A DNA stretch of 38,697 bases from NCBI RefSeq assembly GCF_005938625.1, contig NZ_VCNJ01000055.1:1-38697 (forward strand). The letters run 5' to 3'. The DNA comes from Pseudomonas fluorescens. Its GTDB lineage: Bacteria > Pseudomonadota > Gammaproteobacteria > Pseudomonadales > Pseudomonadaceae. Shown here in pieces: positions 15,775-24,469 of the stretch (position 1 is the first letter of the stretch; the number at the start of each line of letters is the position of its first letter). The notes below the pieces were generated by a model. The model saw only the letters and a list, made by a program, of their open reading frames with translations, was not told the origin of the DNA and searched no databases. The position numbers were made by a program, and so were the translations under genes.

Positions 15775-17034
15775 TTAGAGGAGGCTGATCGGGTAGCTGA
15801 CGATCAGGCGGTTTTCGTCGAATTCGTTGTTGCTGAAGTCCCGGCGCATGGTTGAGTTGCGCCACCGAACGTTCAGATCCTTCAGCGCGCCGCTCTGCAC
15901 GGTATAACCCAGTTCCGATTCGCGGCCCCATTCCTTGCCATCGGTGATCGTGCCGGTGTGCACGTTGTCGCCGCTGATATAGCGGTTCATCAGCGTCAGG
16001 CCCGGAACACCCATGGCGGCGAAGTTGTAGTCGTGACGCAACTGCCAGGAGCGTTCCTGTGCATTGTCATAACTGGCGTTGTAGCTGTCGTTGGCCAGCG
16101 TGCCGCCGCTGGTGCCGTTGACCCGCATCCAGGCGCTGTCGCCGGTGAGTTTCTGCAGGCCGACGTAGAAAGTGTTGCCGCCGTACTTCGCCGAGAACAT
16201 GCCCGACCAGGTTTTATTGTCGAGATCGCCGGCGCGGGCGCTGCCATCGTCCTTGCCATAGAAAAAGCCGAGGTTGGCGCCGAGGGTCCAGTCGCCCAGT
16301 GGCTGGCTGTGGATCAGGTTCACATATTGCTGGCTGTAGATGTCCTTGAGTTCGGCGTTCCACAAACCGATCTGCGTGCGTTTTTCGTTGAAAACGTATT
16401 CACCGCCCTGAAAGTTGAAGCGATCAGAAGTGAACGCCGCTTTGCCGCTCATCGACATGTCGCTCATGCTGCTGTCGTCGCGCGGGCTGTTGGCGCGGAA
16501 CTGACCGCCGTAGAGGGTCAGGCCGTCGATTTCCTTCGAGGTGATCTGCCCGCCACGAAAGGTTTGCGGCAGCGAGCGACCGTCGTCCGAACGCAGGATC
16601 GGCAGCACCGGCATCCACTCGCCGACCTTCACTTCGGTCTGCGAAAGTCTGGCTTTGAAGGCGACATTGGTGCGACCGAAATTGTCGGCCGGGCGGCCGT
16701 CGTGATCCAGCGGCAGCAACTGCGTGCCACCCGTACCTTTGCCGCCATCGAGCTTCACCGAATACAGGCCCAGCACATCCATGCCGAAGCCGACGGTGCC
16801 CTGAGTGAAGCCGGACTTGGCGTCGAGGATGAAGTTCTGCGTCCACTCTTCGGCCTTGCCCTGAGCTTTGGTCGGATTGGTGAAGTTGCGGTTGATGTAG
16901 AAGTTGCGCAGGTTCAGGTTGACCTTGGCCCCTTCGATGAAACCGGCCTCTTCAGCCGCAGCGGGCATCGCCGCGCTGGCTAGAGCCAGGGCGATCAGGC
17001 CGGGAAATGCGTAAGGCGCAGGGGAAGCTGTCAT
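15775..17034 (-). CDS. OprD-family outer-membrane porin
   Basis: A 419-residue porin precursor. The signal peptide covers about 1-27 (LIALALASAAMPAAAEEAG, cleavage likely after AAA). The mature part begins FIEGAKVNLNLRNFYINRNF, typical of OprD-family substrate-specific channels, and has many alternating beta-strand segments with a C-terminal aromatic/aliphatic strand (LIVSYPISLL). I chose the ATG at 17032-17034 because the longer version, from 17103, adds 23 charged residues before the signal peptide and lacks a ribosome binding site. The family takes up small organic acids and amino acids. A PcaR-like box 212 bp upstream suggests an aromatic acid such as protocatechuate or 4-hydroxybenzoate, which is inference. 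Confidence 0.88.
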   Translation of the reverse strand: MTASPAPYAFPGLIALALASAAMPAAAEEAGFIEGAKVNLNLRNFYINRNFTNPTKAQGKAEEWTQNFILDAKSGFTQGTVGFGMDVLGLYSVKLDGGKGTGGTQLLPLDHDGRPADNFGRTNVAFKARLSQTEVKVGEWMPVLPILRSDDGRSLPQTFRGGQITSKEIDGLTLYGGQFRANSPRDDSSMSDMSMSGKAAFTSDRFNFQGGEYVFNEKRTQIGLWNAELKDIYSQQYVNLIHSQPLGDWTLGANLGFFYGKDDGSARAGDLDNKTWSGMFSAKYGGNTFYVGLQKLTGDSAWMRVNGTSGGTLANDSYNASYDNAQERSWQLRHDYNFAAMGVPGLTLMNRYISGDNVHTGTITDGKEWGRESELGYTVQSGALKDLNVRWRNSTMRRDFSNNEFDENRLIVSYPISLL

Positions 17035-17245
17035 GGGCTCGGGTCTCTCTTGTTTTTTTAAGACGAACGGGTGCGCTGCCACCGGTTTTCGGGGTGCAGA
17101 CATGAAAAGTGTTCAGGGGTGAAACGACGGCAATCAGCCGGACGGGGCAGGGCGCGGGAGCATGGTATCTAACCTGTTGTTATTGGTTTTGTGGAGCGAA
17201 TGGTGCGGGGGGCGGATGTTCGGATTCAATTGGGTAAAGCGGGTT

Positions 17246-17262
17246 TTGGGCGATTATCGAAC
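17246..17262 (-). promoter_or_regulatory. PcaR-type box upstream of the porin gene
   Basis: On the minus strand the site reads GTTCGATAATCGCCCAA, identical over 17 bases to 3462-3478 before pcaR. It lies 212 bp upstream of the porin start and points toward it. GATAAT inside it could serve as a -10. No clear second half-site or strong -35 is seen; the repeat at 17271-17355 begins directly upstream. Confidence 0.6.
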
Positions 17263-17270
17263 AGCATTGA

Positions 17271-17355
17271 AGATCAAAAGATCGTAGCCTTCGGCAGCTC
17301 CTACAGGGATATGCATTCCAAATGTAGGAGCTGCCGAAGGCTGCGATCTTTTGAT
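17271..17355. repeat. Inverted repeat, GATCGCAGCCTTCGGCAGCTC family
   Basis: Arms at 17271-17305 and 17333-17355 (core TGTAGGAGCTGCCGAAGGCT with its complement) enclose a spacer of about 27 bp. One arm has a single change (GTAGCC for GCAGCC). It lies between the PcaR-type box of the porin and the terminator of the efflux operon. Confidence 0.88.
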
Positions 17356-17370
17356 TCTCAGGCAACAAAA

Positions 17371-17390
17371 AGCCCACCAATCGGTGGGCT
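17371..17390 (-). terminator. Rho-independent terminator of the efflux operon
   Basis: Perfect 8-bp stem AGCCCACC/GGTGGGCT with a 4-nt loop. On the minus strand it is followed by a T-run (five A on the plus strand at 17367-17371). It lies 20 bp beyond the stop of the outer-membrane component gene. Confidence 0.88.
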
Positions 17391-17409
17391 CCTTGTATTC
17401 AAACGATGA

Positions 17410-18870
17410 TCAGAACAACTTCATCTTCGGTGCTTCTTCTTTCAGCGGTTCGTTCTGCGCGGTCTGCGCATTCCAGCCACCGCCCAGGGCCTTGTACAGG
17501 TTGACCGCACTGGTCAGCTGCGCGAGGCGGTCGGTGATCAGCGCTTGTTGCGCGCTGAACAGCTGACGCTGGGCATCGAGGAAGGTCAGGTTGCTGTCGA
17601 CGCCGATGCGGTAGCGACGCTCGGCCAAGCGGTAGTAATCCTGGTTGGCCTGAACGAAGTCACGCTGCGCTTGCAGCTGCTCGGTGTAGGTCTGACGTGC
17701 GGCGAGGCCGTCGGCGACTTCCTGGAAGGCCGTTTGAATGGACTTCTCGTAGTTCGCCACGCCAATGTCCTTCTGGATCTTGGCGGCGTCGAGGCTGGCG
17801 CGCAGGCTGCCGGCGTTGAAAATCGGCAGGTTGATCTGCGGCTGGAACAGCCACGTCCCCGAACCACCCTTGAACAGACCGGACAGATCCGGACTCAGGC
17901 TGCCCGCGTTGGCGGTCAGGCTGATACTCGGGAAGAACGCTGCACGGGCCGCGCCGATGTTGGCGTTGGCCGCTTTCAGGTTGTATTCGGCTTGCAGGAT
18001 GTCCGGACGACGTTGCAGCAGATCCGAAGGCAGACCGGCCGGTACGTCGCTGAGCAGGTCATCCGCCAGCGGTTTGGCCGCTTGCAGGTTGGCCGGGATA
18101 CCGGTGCCGAGCAGCAGGGTCAGGCTGTTTTCGTCCTGCGCCACCTGGCGGGTGTAACGCGCCAGCTGTGCCCGGGCGTTTTCCACGGATGTGCGCGACT
18201 GCGCCAGATCCAGCGCCGAAGCGACACCGACTTCGTTGCTGCGGCTGGTCAGCTTGTAGCTTTCTTCAAAGGCACCGAGGGTGTCTTGCGTCAGCTTGAG
18301 CAGTTCCTTGTCCGCTTGCCAGGTCAGGTAAGCATTGGCAACGCTGGCAACCAGACTGATCTGGGTGCTGCGGCGTGCTTCTTCAGTGGCGAAGTATTGT
18401 TGCAAGGCTTGTTCGCTCAGGCTGCGAACGCGACCGAACAGGTCGAGTTCGTAGGCGCTGATGCCAACGGTAGCGGAGTAGGAGCTGGTGATGCCCGCTT
18501 CGCCGGTCTGCGACGCACGCGCCGGAACCCGCTGACGGCTGCCGCTGGCATTGGCCGAAACCGCCGGGAACAGGTCGGCACGCTGGATGCGGTATTGAGC
18601 CGCGTAAGCATCGATATTCAGCGCCGCGACACGCAGGTCGCGGTTGTTTTCCAGGGATACCTGAATCAGCTGTTGCAGCGCCGGGTCATGGAAAAACTGC
18701 TTCCAGCCTTGCTCGGCAGCGGCCTGCGCCGGAGCCTGGGCCGGCGAATACGCCGGCCCCTGTGGGTACTGACCTGCGACCGGAGCCTCAGGCTGCTGAT
18801 AGTCAGGTATCAGCGAGCAACCGCTCAGCACGAAGGCGGCGACTGCGATGGAGAGTAGCGACTTGCTCAT
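17410..18870 (-). CDS. emhC: RND efflux outer-membrane lipoprotein (OprM/TtgC/EmhC type)
   Basis: A 486-residue outer-membrane channel of the NodT/OprM family. The lipobox LSGC places the lipidated Cys at 18. Two OEP repeats follow, about 60-260 and 270-470, with the usual long helical segments. Typical stretches are RVAALNIDAYAAQYRIQRAD and NLTFLDAQRQLFSAQQALI. It forms the exit duct for the EmhB pump. The start overlaps the emhB stop by four bases. The name emhC follows the P. fluorescens pump; ttgC of P. putida is the same family and the choice is by organism. Confidence 0.93.
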   Translation of the reverse strand: MSKSLLSIAVAAFVLSGCSLIPDYQQPEAPVAGQYPQGPAYSPAQAPAQAAAEQGWKQFFHDPALQQLIQVSLENNRDLRVAALNIDAYAAQYRIQRADLFPAVSANASGSRQRVPARASQTGEAGITSSYSATVGISAYELDLFGRVRSLSEQALQQYFATEEARRSTQISLVASVANAYLTWQADKELLKLTQDTLGAFEESYKLTSRSNEVGVASALDLAQSRTSVENARAQLARYTRQVAQDENSLTLLLGTGIPANLQAAKPLADDLLSDVPAGLPSDLLQRRPDILQAEYNLKAANANIGAARAAFFPSISLTANAGSLSPDLSGLFKGGSGTWLFQPQINLPIFNAGSLRASLDAAKIQKDIGVANYEKSIQTAFQEVADGLAARQTYTEQLQAQRDFVQANQDYYRLAERRYRIGVDSNLTFLDAQRQLFSAQQALITDRLAQLTSAVNLYKALGGGWNAQTAQNEPLKEEAPKMKLF

Positions 18871-21800
18871 TGGCCAGCCTCTTTAGGAGTTTCAGTAGCT
18901 TCATCCTCGTCAGCGATCTTACGCTGGCCGATGGACGAAACCGTAACGAAGAACAGTGGGACCCAGAAGATCGCCAGGATCGTGGCCGTGAGCATACCGC
19001 CAATCACGCCCGTACCGATCGCATGTTGACTGCCTGAACCGGCGCCGGTGGAGATCGCCAACGGTACAACACCGAGAACGAAGGCCAGCGAGGTCATGAT
19101 GATCGGTCGCAGACGCATGCGGCACGCTTCGATCGCTGCGTCACGCAGGCTGCGTCCCTGTTCATGCAGTTCCTTGGCGAACTCGACGATCAGAATGGCG
19201 TTTTTAGCTGCCAGACCGATGGTCGTCAACAGACCTACCTGGAAGTACACGTCGTTGGACAGACCGCGCAGGCTGGTGGCCAGCAGCGCACCGATGATCC
19301 CCAGCGGTACCACGAGCATAACCGCGATCGGAATCGACCAGCTCTCGTACAGCGCCGCCAGACACAGGAACACCATCAGCAGCGACAGAGCGTACAGCGC
19401 TGGCGCTTGCGAACCCGACAGACGTTCCTCATAGGACAGACCGGTCCAGGAGATACCGACACCGGCCGGCAGCTTCTTGGCAATCGCTTCGACTTCGGCC
19501 ATCGCTTCACCGGTGGAGTAACCCGGCGCCGGAGAACCGAGGATCTCCATCGCTTCTACACCGTTGTAACGCGCCAGTTTCGGCGAGCCGTAGATCCACT
19601 CGCCCTTGGCGAACGCGGAGAACGGCACCATGGTCCCGGCACTGTTGCGCACGTACCACTTCTTCAAGTCTTCAGGGCTCATGCGAGCACCGGCCTGACC
19701 TTGCACGTAGACCTTCTTCACTCGACCACGGTCGATGAAGTCGTTGACGTAGCTACTACCGAAGGAGATCGACAGGGTGCTGTTGATGTCGGCAATGCTC
19801 ACGCCGAGCGCCTGGGCCTTCTGATCGTCGATTTCCAGGTGGTATTGCGGCTCATCGTTCAAGCCGTTCGGACGCACCTGATAGAGCACCTTGCTCTGCG
19901 CCGCCAGACCGAGGAACTGGTTACGCGCTTCCATCAGTTTTTCGTGACCGATACCGGCGCGGTCCTGCAGGAACACGTCGAAACCGGTGGCGTTACCCAA
20001 TTCCAGTACCGCTGGCGGGGCGAAAGCAAACACCATCGCGTCGCGGAAGCTGAAGAAGTGTTGCTGCGCACGTTGGGCGAGGGCGAACACGCTGTTGCTC
20101 GCGTCACGCTCATCCCACGGTTTGAGCATGATGAACGCCAGACCCGAACTCTGACCGCGACCGGCGAAGTTGAAGCCGTTTACGGTGAAGACCGAGGCGA
20201 CCGCGCCGGATTCTTTCTCCAGCAGGTAGGAACGCATTTCGTCGATCACGACTTGAGTACGTTCGGCACTGGAACCGGCCGGGGTTTGCACCTGAGCGAA
20301 CAGTACGCCCTGGTCTTCTTCCGGCAGGAACGCTGTCGGAATGCGGGTAAACAGCCAGATCATGCCGACGACGATCAGCACGTACGCCAGCAGATACGGG
20401 GCTTTGCGCGACAGCATGTTGCCGACACCGCGCTCGTAGCTTCTGACACCACGATCGAAACTGCGGTTGAACCAACCGAAGAAACCGGTTTTCGGCGTGC
20501 CGTGCTCGCCTTTCGGAATCGCCTTGAGCATGGTTGCGCAGAGCGCCGGGGTGAAAATCAGCGCGACCAGTACCGACAGGGCCATGGCCGAGACGATGGT
20601 GATCGAGAACTGCTTGTAGATCACACCGGTGGAACCGCTGAAGAACGCCATAGGCAGCAATACCGCCGACAGCACCAGCGCGATACCGACCAGTGCGCCC
20701 TGGATCTGGCCCATGGACTTCTTGGTCGCTTCCTTCGGTGACAAGCCTTCTTCGCTCATCACCCGCTCGACGTTTTCCACCACCACGATGGCGTCGTCCA
20801 CCAGCAAACCGATGGCCAGCACCATACCGAACATGGTCAGGGTGTTGATGCTGAAACCGAAGGCCGCGAGGATGCCGAACGTACCCAGCAATACCACCGG
20901 CACAGTCATCGTAGTGATGACGGTGGCGCGGAAGTTCTGCAGGAACAGGAACATCACCAGGAACACCAGCACGATCGCTTCGACCAGGGTTTCAACCACA
21001 CCTTTGATCGACTCGGTCACCACTGGCGTGGTGTCGTACGGGAACACCACTTCCATGCCTTGCGGGAAGAATGGCTTGAGCTCGTCAATCGTCTTGCGCA
21101 GGGCTTTGGCGGTGTCGAGGGCGTTGGCGCCGTTAGCCAGTTTCACCGCCAGACCGGAAGACGGTTTGCCGTTGAACTGAGCAGAAATGGTCGAGTTCTC
21201 ACCACCCAGACCGACGTCGGCAACATCACCGACGCGCACTTGCGAGCCGTCCTGGTTAACCTTCAGCAGAATCGCCTTGAACTGCTCGGCGGTCTGCAGA
21301 CGGGTCTTGCCGATGATCGTGGCGTTCAGTTGCTGGCCTGGCAGCGCCGGCAAACCACCGAGCTGACCGGACGACACCTGGACGTTCTGCGCCGAAATCG
21401 CGGAGCTGACGTCAGCCGGGGTCAGGTTGTACTTGTTCAACTTGGCCGGATCGAGCCAGATGCGCATCGCGTACTGGGCACCGAAGACCTGGAAGTCACC
21501 GACACCGGCGGTCCGCGAAATCGGATCCTGCATGTTCGACACGATGTAGTTGGACAAGTCGTCCTTGGTCATGCTGCCGTCACGCGATACCACACCGATG
21601 ACCAAGAGGAAGTTTTTCACTGCCTTGGTCACGCGGATACCTTGTTGCTGCACTTCCTGCGGCAACAGCGGGGTCGCGAGGTTCAGCTTGTTCTGAACCT
21701 GCACCTGCGCGGTGTCGGAGTTGGTGCCTTGCTCGAAAGTCGCGGTGATGGTCATGCTGCCGTCGGAGTTACTTTCCGAGGACACATAACGCAGGTTGTC

Positions 21801-22016
21801 GATACCGTTGAGCTGCTGCTCGATCACCTGGACCACGGTGTCCTGCACGGTTTGCGCCGAAGCGCCCGGGTAGGTCACGGAGATCGCAATGGCCGGCGGC
21901 GCAATGCTCGGGTACTGGTTGATCGGCAATTTCAGGATCGAAAGTGCCCCGACCAGCATGATCACCAGGGCAATTACCCAGGCGAAAATCGGACGGTCGA
22001 TGAAGAATTTTGACAT
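18867..22016 (-). CDS. emhB: RND multidrug efflux transporter, HAE1 family (MexB/TtgB/EmhB type)
   Basis: A 1049-residue inner-membrane proton/drug antiporter. The N-terminus SKFFIDRPIFAWVIALVIML is the usual first helix. The proton-relay Asp pair is in GLLVDDAIVVVENVER near residue 407, and the partner Lys is in GLAAKNAILIVEFAKE near 938. Two large periplasmic loops and twelve helices are evident. Homologous pumps export hydrophobic compounds, solvents and antibiotics. It is expressed with emhA (3-bp gap) and emhC (4-bp overlap). Confidence 0.95.
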   Translation of the reverse strand: MSKFFIDRPIFAWVIALVIMLVGALSILKLPINQYPSIAPPAIAISVTYPGASAQTVQDTVVQVIEQQLNGIDNLRYVSSESNSDGSMTITATFEQGTNSDTAQVQVQNKLNLATPLLPQEVQQQGIRVTKAVKNFLLVIGVVSRDGSMTKDDLSNYIVSNMQDPISRTAGVGDFQVFGAQYAMRIWLDPAKLNKYNLTPADVSSAISAQNVQVSSGQLGGLPALPGQQLNATIIGKTRLQTAEQFKAILLKVNQDGSQVRVGDVADVGLGGENSTISAQFNGKPSSGLAVKLANGANALDTAKALRKTIDELKPFFPQGMEVVFPYDTTPVVTESIKGVVETLVEAIVLVFLVMFLFLQNFRATVITTMTVPVVLLGTFGILAAFGFSINTLTMFGMVLAIGLLVDDAIVVVENVERVMSEEGLSPKEATKKSMGQIQGALVGIALVLSAVLLPMAFFSGSTGVIYKQFSITIVSAMALSVLVALIFTPALCATMLKAIPKGEHGTPKTGFFGWFNRSFDRGVRSYERGVGNMLSRKAPYLLAYVLIVVGMIWLFTRIPTAFLPEEDQGVLFAQVQTPAGSSAERTQVVIDEMRSYLLEKESGAVASVFTVNGFNFAGRGQSSGLAFIMLKPWDERDASNSVFALAQRAQQHFFSFRDAMVFAFAPPAVLELGNATGFDVFLQDRAGIGHEKLMEARNQFLGLAAQSKVLYQVRPNGLNDEPQYHLEIDDQKAQALGVSIADINSTLSISFGSSYVNDFIDRGRVKKVYVQGQAGARMSPEDLKKWYVRNSAGTMVPFSAFAKGEWIYGSPKLARYNGVEAMEILGSPAPGYSTGEAMAEVEAIAKKLPAGVGISWTGLSYEERLSGSQAPALYALSLLMVFLCLAALYESWSIPIAVMLVVPLGIIGALLATSLRGLSNDVYFQVGLLTTIGLAAKNAILIVEFAKELHEQGRSLRDAAIEACRMRLRPIIMTSLAFVLGVVPLAISTGAGSGSQHAIGTGVIGGMLTATILAIFWVPLFFVTVSSIGQRKIADEDEATETPKEAGQ

Positions 22017-22019
22017 GGA

Positions 22020-23177
22020 TTACTCCCCTTTGCCGCCGGCGGCTTTGTCAGCTGCCTGAGCGGGGGCCGGGTTCTTGTTGCCTACGTTAGTGGCTTCGGA
22101 CGGGTTCACCTGTACACCCGGACGCACGTATTGCAGTCCTTCGGTGATCAAGCGATCGCCAGCCTTCAGGCCGTCTTCGATCAGCCACTGGCTGCCGACG
22201 GTGCGGCTGGCCTTGAGCTGACGCAGTTCGACCTTGTTATCGGCGCCGACGACCAGTGCAGTCGGGGTGCCTTTGAGGTCGCGGGTCACGCCTTGTTGCG
22301 GCGCCAGAATGGCCGCAGCGTTGACACCGGCCTGCAACTGGGCGCGAACGAACATGCCTGGCAGCAGGGTGTGATCCGGGTTCGGGAACACCGCGCGCAG
22401 GGTTACGGAACCGGTAGTCGGGTCGACCGTGACTTCGGAGAATTCCAGCTTACCGTCGAGCTTGTACTGGCTGCCGTCTTCAAGGGTCAGTTTGACCGCT
22501 GCGGCGGTATCGCCGGACTTCTGCAGGCGACCGCTTTCCAGCTCGCGGCGCAGTTCCAGCAGTTCAACCGAGGACTGGGTCACGTCGACGTAAATCGGGT
22601 CCAGTTGCTGGATCGTTGCCATCGCGTCGGCTTGACCATTGCTGACCAGTGCGCCTTCGGTGACCGAAGAACGGCCGATGCGGCCGGAGATCGGCGCGTA
22701 CACCTTGGTGTATTTCACGTTGATCTGCGCGCTCTGCAGCGACGCTTCCGATTCCATGCGGTTGGACACGGCGGTGTCGTATTCCTGACGGCTCACGGCC
22801 TGCTCATCGACCAATTGCTTGTAGCGGTCGGAGATCGACTTGGTCGAACGCAGGCTGGCTTCGGCGCTTTTCAGGGTCGCCTCATAGACCGCCGGATCGA
22901 TCTGATACAGCTGCTGGCCGGCTTTGACATCGCCGCCTTCCTTGAACAGACGCTTGAGAATGATGCCGTTGACCTGCGGTCGAACTTCAGCGATGCGGAA
23001 CGCACTGGTGCGGCCCGGCAGTTCGGAGGTGAGGGTAAATGCTTGTGGTTGCAGGGTGACGACGCCGACCTGAGGCGGTGGAGCGGCCGGTGCCGCTTCT
23101 TCCTTTTTACATCCGCTGAGCAGCGATGCCAGGGCGACGGCAGTGACCAGAGCGGTAACAGCTGGCTTGAATTGCAT
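22020..23177 (-). CDS. emhA: RND efflux periplasmic adaptor lipoprotein (MexA/TtgA/EmhA type)
   Basis: A 385-residue membrane-fusion protein that links EmhB to EmhC. The lipobox LSGC gives lipidated Cys23. It is followed by a lipoyl half-domain (KEGGDVKAGQQLYQIDPAVY), an alpha-hairpin (about 85-145) and beta-barrel domains. The ATG at 23175-23177 has GAGGATC upstream. A longer form from 23213 would place twelve residues before the lipoprotein signal and is less likely. It is first gene of the operon, divergent from emhR with an operator between. Confidence 0.93.
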   Translation of the reverse strand: MQFKPAVTALVTAVALASLLSGCKKEEAAPAAPPPQVGVVTLQPQAFTLTSELPGRTSAFRIAEVRPQVNGIILKRLFKEGGDVKAGQQLYQIDPAVYEATLKSAEASLRSTKSISDRYKQLVDEQAVSRQEYDTAVSNRMESEASLQSAQINVKYTKVYAPISGRIGRSSVTEGALVSNGQADAMATIQQLDPIYVDVTQSSVELLELRRELESGRLQKSGDTAAAVKLTLEDGSQYKLDGKLEFSEVTVDPTTGSVTLRAVFPNPDHTLLPGMFVRAQLQAGVNAAAILAPQQGVTRDLKGTPTALVVGADNKVELRQLKASRTVGSQWLIEDGLKAGDRLITEGLQYVRPGVQVNPSEATNVGNKNPAPAQAADKAAGGKGE

Positions 23178-23263
23178 GAAGATCCTCGGGTCAGGCGCGC
23201 AAAGAGCGCACAAGAAGTGTGTAAGGGTAAAAAAAGGATACCGGGTGGATAAGTAGCTTGCTA

Positions 23264-23300
23264 AGGAATATACTTACGTTCATGGTTGTTTGTAAATACC
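23264..23300. promoter_or_regulatory. TtgR/EmhR-type operator between emhA and emhR
   Basis: The imperfect palindrome TACTTAC-N14-GTAAATA (centre near 23285) lies between the divergent genes. On the minus strand it reads GTATTTACAAACAACCATGA and continues to GTAAGTATATTCC. From memory this is nearly identical to the TtgR operator of P. putida. It should bind EmhR and repress both promoters until a drug binds. Confidence 0.85.
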
Positions 23301-23443
23301 TTTGCCGCGTACCCAGCTCGTTACAAAAGTCGGTGCAAGGTTTGAAATTGTAGGCCGGGGAGCCGATCCGCGAGAGATCGCCCCCTCTTTATTCAGCGGA
23401 TATTCAGCCATCCCTGAAACATCCTGTTTGAGGTTTTACTGTC

Positions 23444-24076
23444 ATGGTCCGTCGTACCAAAGAGGAAGCTCAAGAAACCCGTAGCCAGATTCTGGAAGCG
23501 GCGGAGAAAGCCTTTTATGAAAGGGGCGTCGCCCGTACGACGCTGGCCGATATTGCGACAATGGCCGGTGTTACGCGCGGCGCTATTTACTGGCATTTCA
23601 GTAACAAGGCCGATCTGGTCCAGGCCATGCTCGATTCGCTGCGTGAGCCGCTGGATGAATTGGCCAGGGCCAGTGAAAGTGAAGATGAACTCGATCCGCT
23701 GGGCTGCATGCGCCAACTGCTGATTCATTTGTTTCATCAAGTTGCGCTGGACCCGAAAACCCGGCGTATCAACGAAATTCTGTTTCATAAGTGCGAGTTC
23801 ACCGATGAAATGTGCGATTTGCGCCAGCAGCGCCGGGACGTCAGTCTCGATTGCAATGAGCGCATCGCTCTGACGTTGCGTAATGCGGTCAATCGCGGCC
23901 AGTTGCCGGAAGATCTCGACACTGCCCGCGCGGCCATCAGTATTCACAGCTATATCGATGGCCTTCTGTATGGATGGCTGCTGGCGCCGGACAGCTTTGA
24001 GCTGCATGCCGAGGCTGAGCGTTGGGTCGATACAGGGTTGGATATGCTGCGCCTGAGCCCCAGCCTGCGCAAATGA
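23444..24076 (+). CDS. emhR: TetR-family repressor of the efflux operon (TtgR/EmhR type)
   Basis: A 210-residue repressor. The N-terminal MVRRTKEEAQETRSQILEAA and the helix-turn-helix TLADIATMAGVTRGAIYWHF (31-50) are typical of AcrR/TtgR proteins. The C-terminal helical domain is the ligand pocket that binds hydrophobic pump substrates. GAGG lies before the ATG. Its divergent position and the conserved operator identify it as local regulator of emhABC. ttgR is an equivalent name in P. putida. Confidence 0.93.
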   Translation: MVRRTKEEAQETRSQILEAAEKAFYERGVARTTLADIATMAGVTRGAIYWHFSNKADLVQAMLDSLREPLDELARASESEDELDPLGCMRQLLIHLFHQVALDPKTRRINEILFHKCEFTDEMCDLRQQRRDVSLDCNERIALTLRNAVNRGQLPEDLDTARAAISIHSYIDGLLYGWLLAPDSFELHAEAERWVDTGLDMLRLSPSLRK

Positions 24077-24077
24077 A

Positions 24078-24172
24078 ACAAAATGCGTAATTGGCACAGC
24101 TTATGTCAATTGGCCTGCCTTTATATAGCTTCGCAGCGGGGGAGTCTAAACGTAGCGAGCTACGCATTTTGT
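24078..24172. repeat. Separated 12-bp inverted repeat after emhR
   Basis: ACAAAATGCGTA (24078-24089) and TACGCATTTTGT (24161-24172) are perfect complements 71 bp apart. The left arm starts two bases after the emhR stop codon. The enclosed sequence includes AATTGGCACAGCTTATGTCA and an AT-rich TTTATATAG. No coding frame is credible. It may be a long-stem RNA structure or a chance pairing. Confidence 0.5.
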
Positions 24173-24214
24173 AGGGGATTTGTGTCTTCTGTGTGAACGA
24201 GTGTTGGCCGCTTG

Positions 24215-24376
24215 CCCTCACCCTAACCCTGTCCCAGAGGTAGAGGGGACTGACCGGGGTGATCTTTCGAGATACGCCGGCGTGAAAAATCCAGCCGAAC
24301 TCCGAATTTGAAACTACACAAATCGGCTCCCTCTCCCCTGGGAGAGGGCTGGGCGGGCGGTGTTCCGATGAGGGGC
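24215..24376. repeat. Composite intergenic repeat, inverted copy
   Basis: This is the reverse complement of the unit at 154-314. It starts CCCTCACCCTAACCCTG (24215), passes a diverged middle, and ends with CACAAATCGGCTCCCTCTCC...GGGCGGGCGGTGTTCCGATGAGG. The last 57 bp differ from the left copy at only a few positions. It lies between the convergent emhR and xenB. Confidence 0.8.
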
Positions 24377-24420
24377 TACGTACTCAGCCGCGCAACCATT
24401 TTCCAGGCGAACACAAAAAA

Positions 24421-24448
24421 AGCCCCCGACTCTCACAAGTCGGGGGCT
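24421..24448 (-). terminator. Rho-independent terminator of xenB
   Basis: Perfect 10-bp stem AGCCCCCGAC/GTCGGGGGCT with an 8-nt loop. On the minus strand it is followed by a T-run (seven A at 24415-24421 on the plus strand). It lies 21 bp beyond the xenB stop. Confidence 0.9.
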
Positions 24449-24469
24449 TTCGCGTTTGTGCGTGATGCC

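Noticed and set aside
19164..20741. 525-codon plus-strand frame over emhB
   Set aside because: It is antisense to the highly conserved RND transporter and has the usual composition of a mirror frame.
24090..24110. TTGGCACAGCTTATGT as a sigma-54 promoter
   Set aside because: The GG at -24 is present but the invariant GC at -12 is GT, so the match is insufficient.
154..24376. The inverted composite repeats as ends of a genomic island or transposon
   Set aside because: The genes between them are ordinary core-type Pseudomonas genes with uniform composition, and no transposase or integrase is present.
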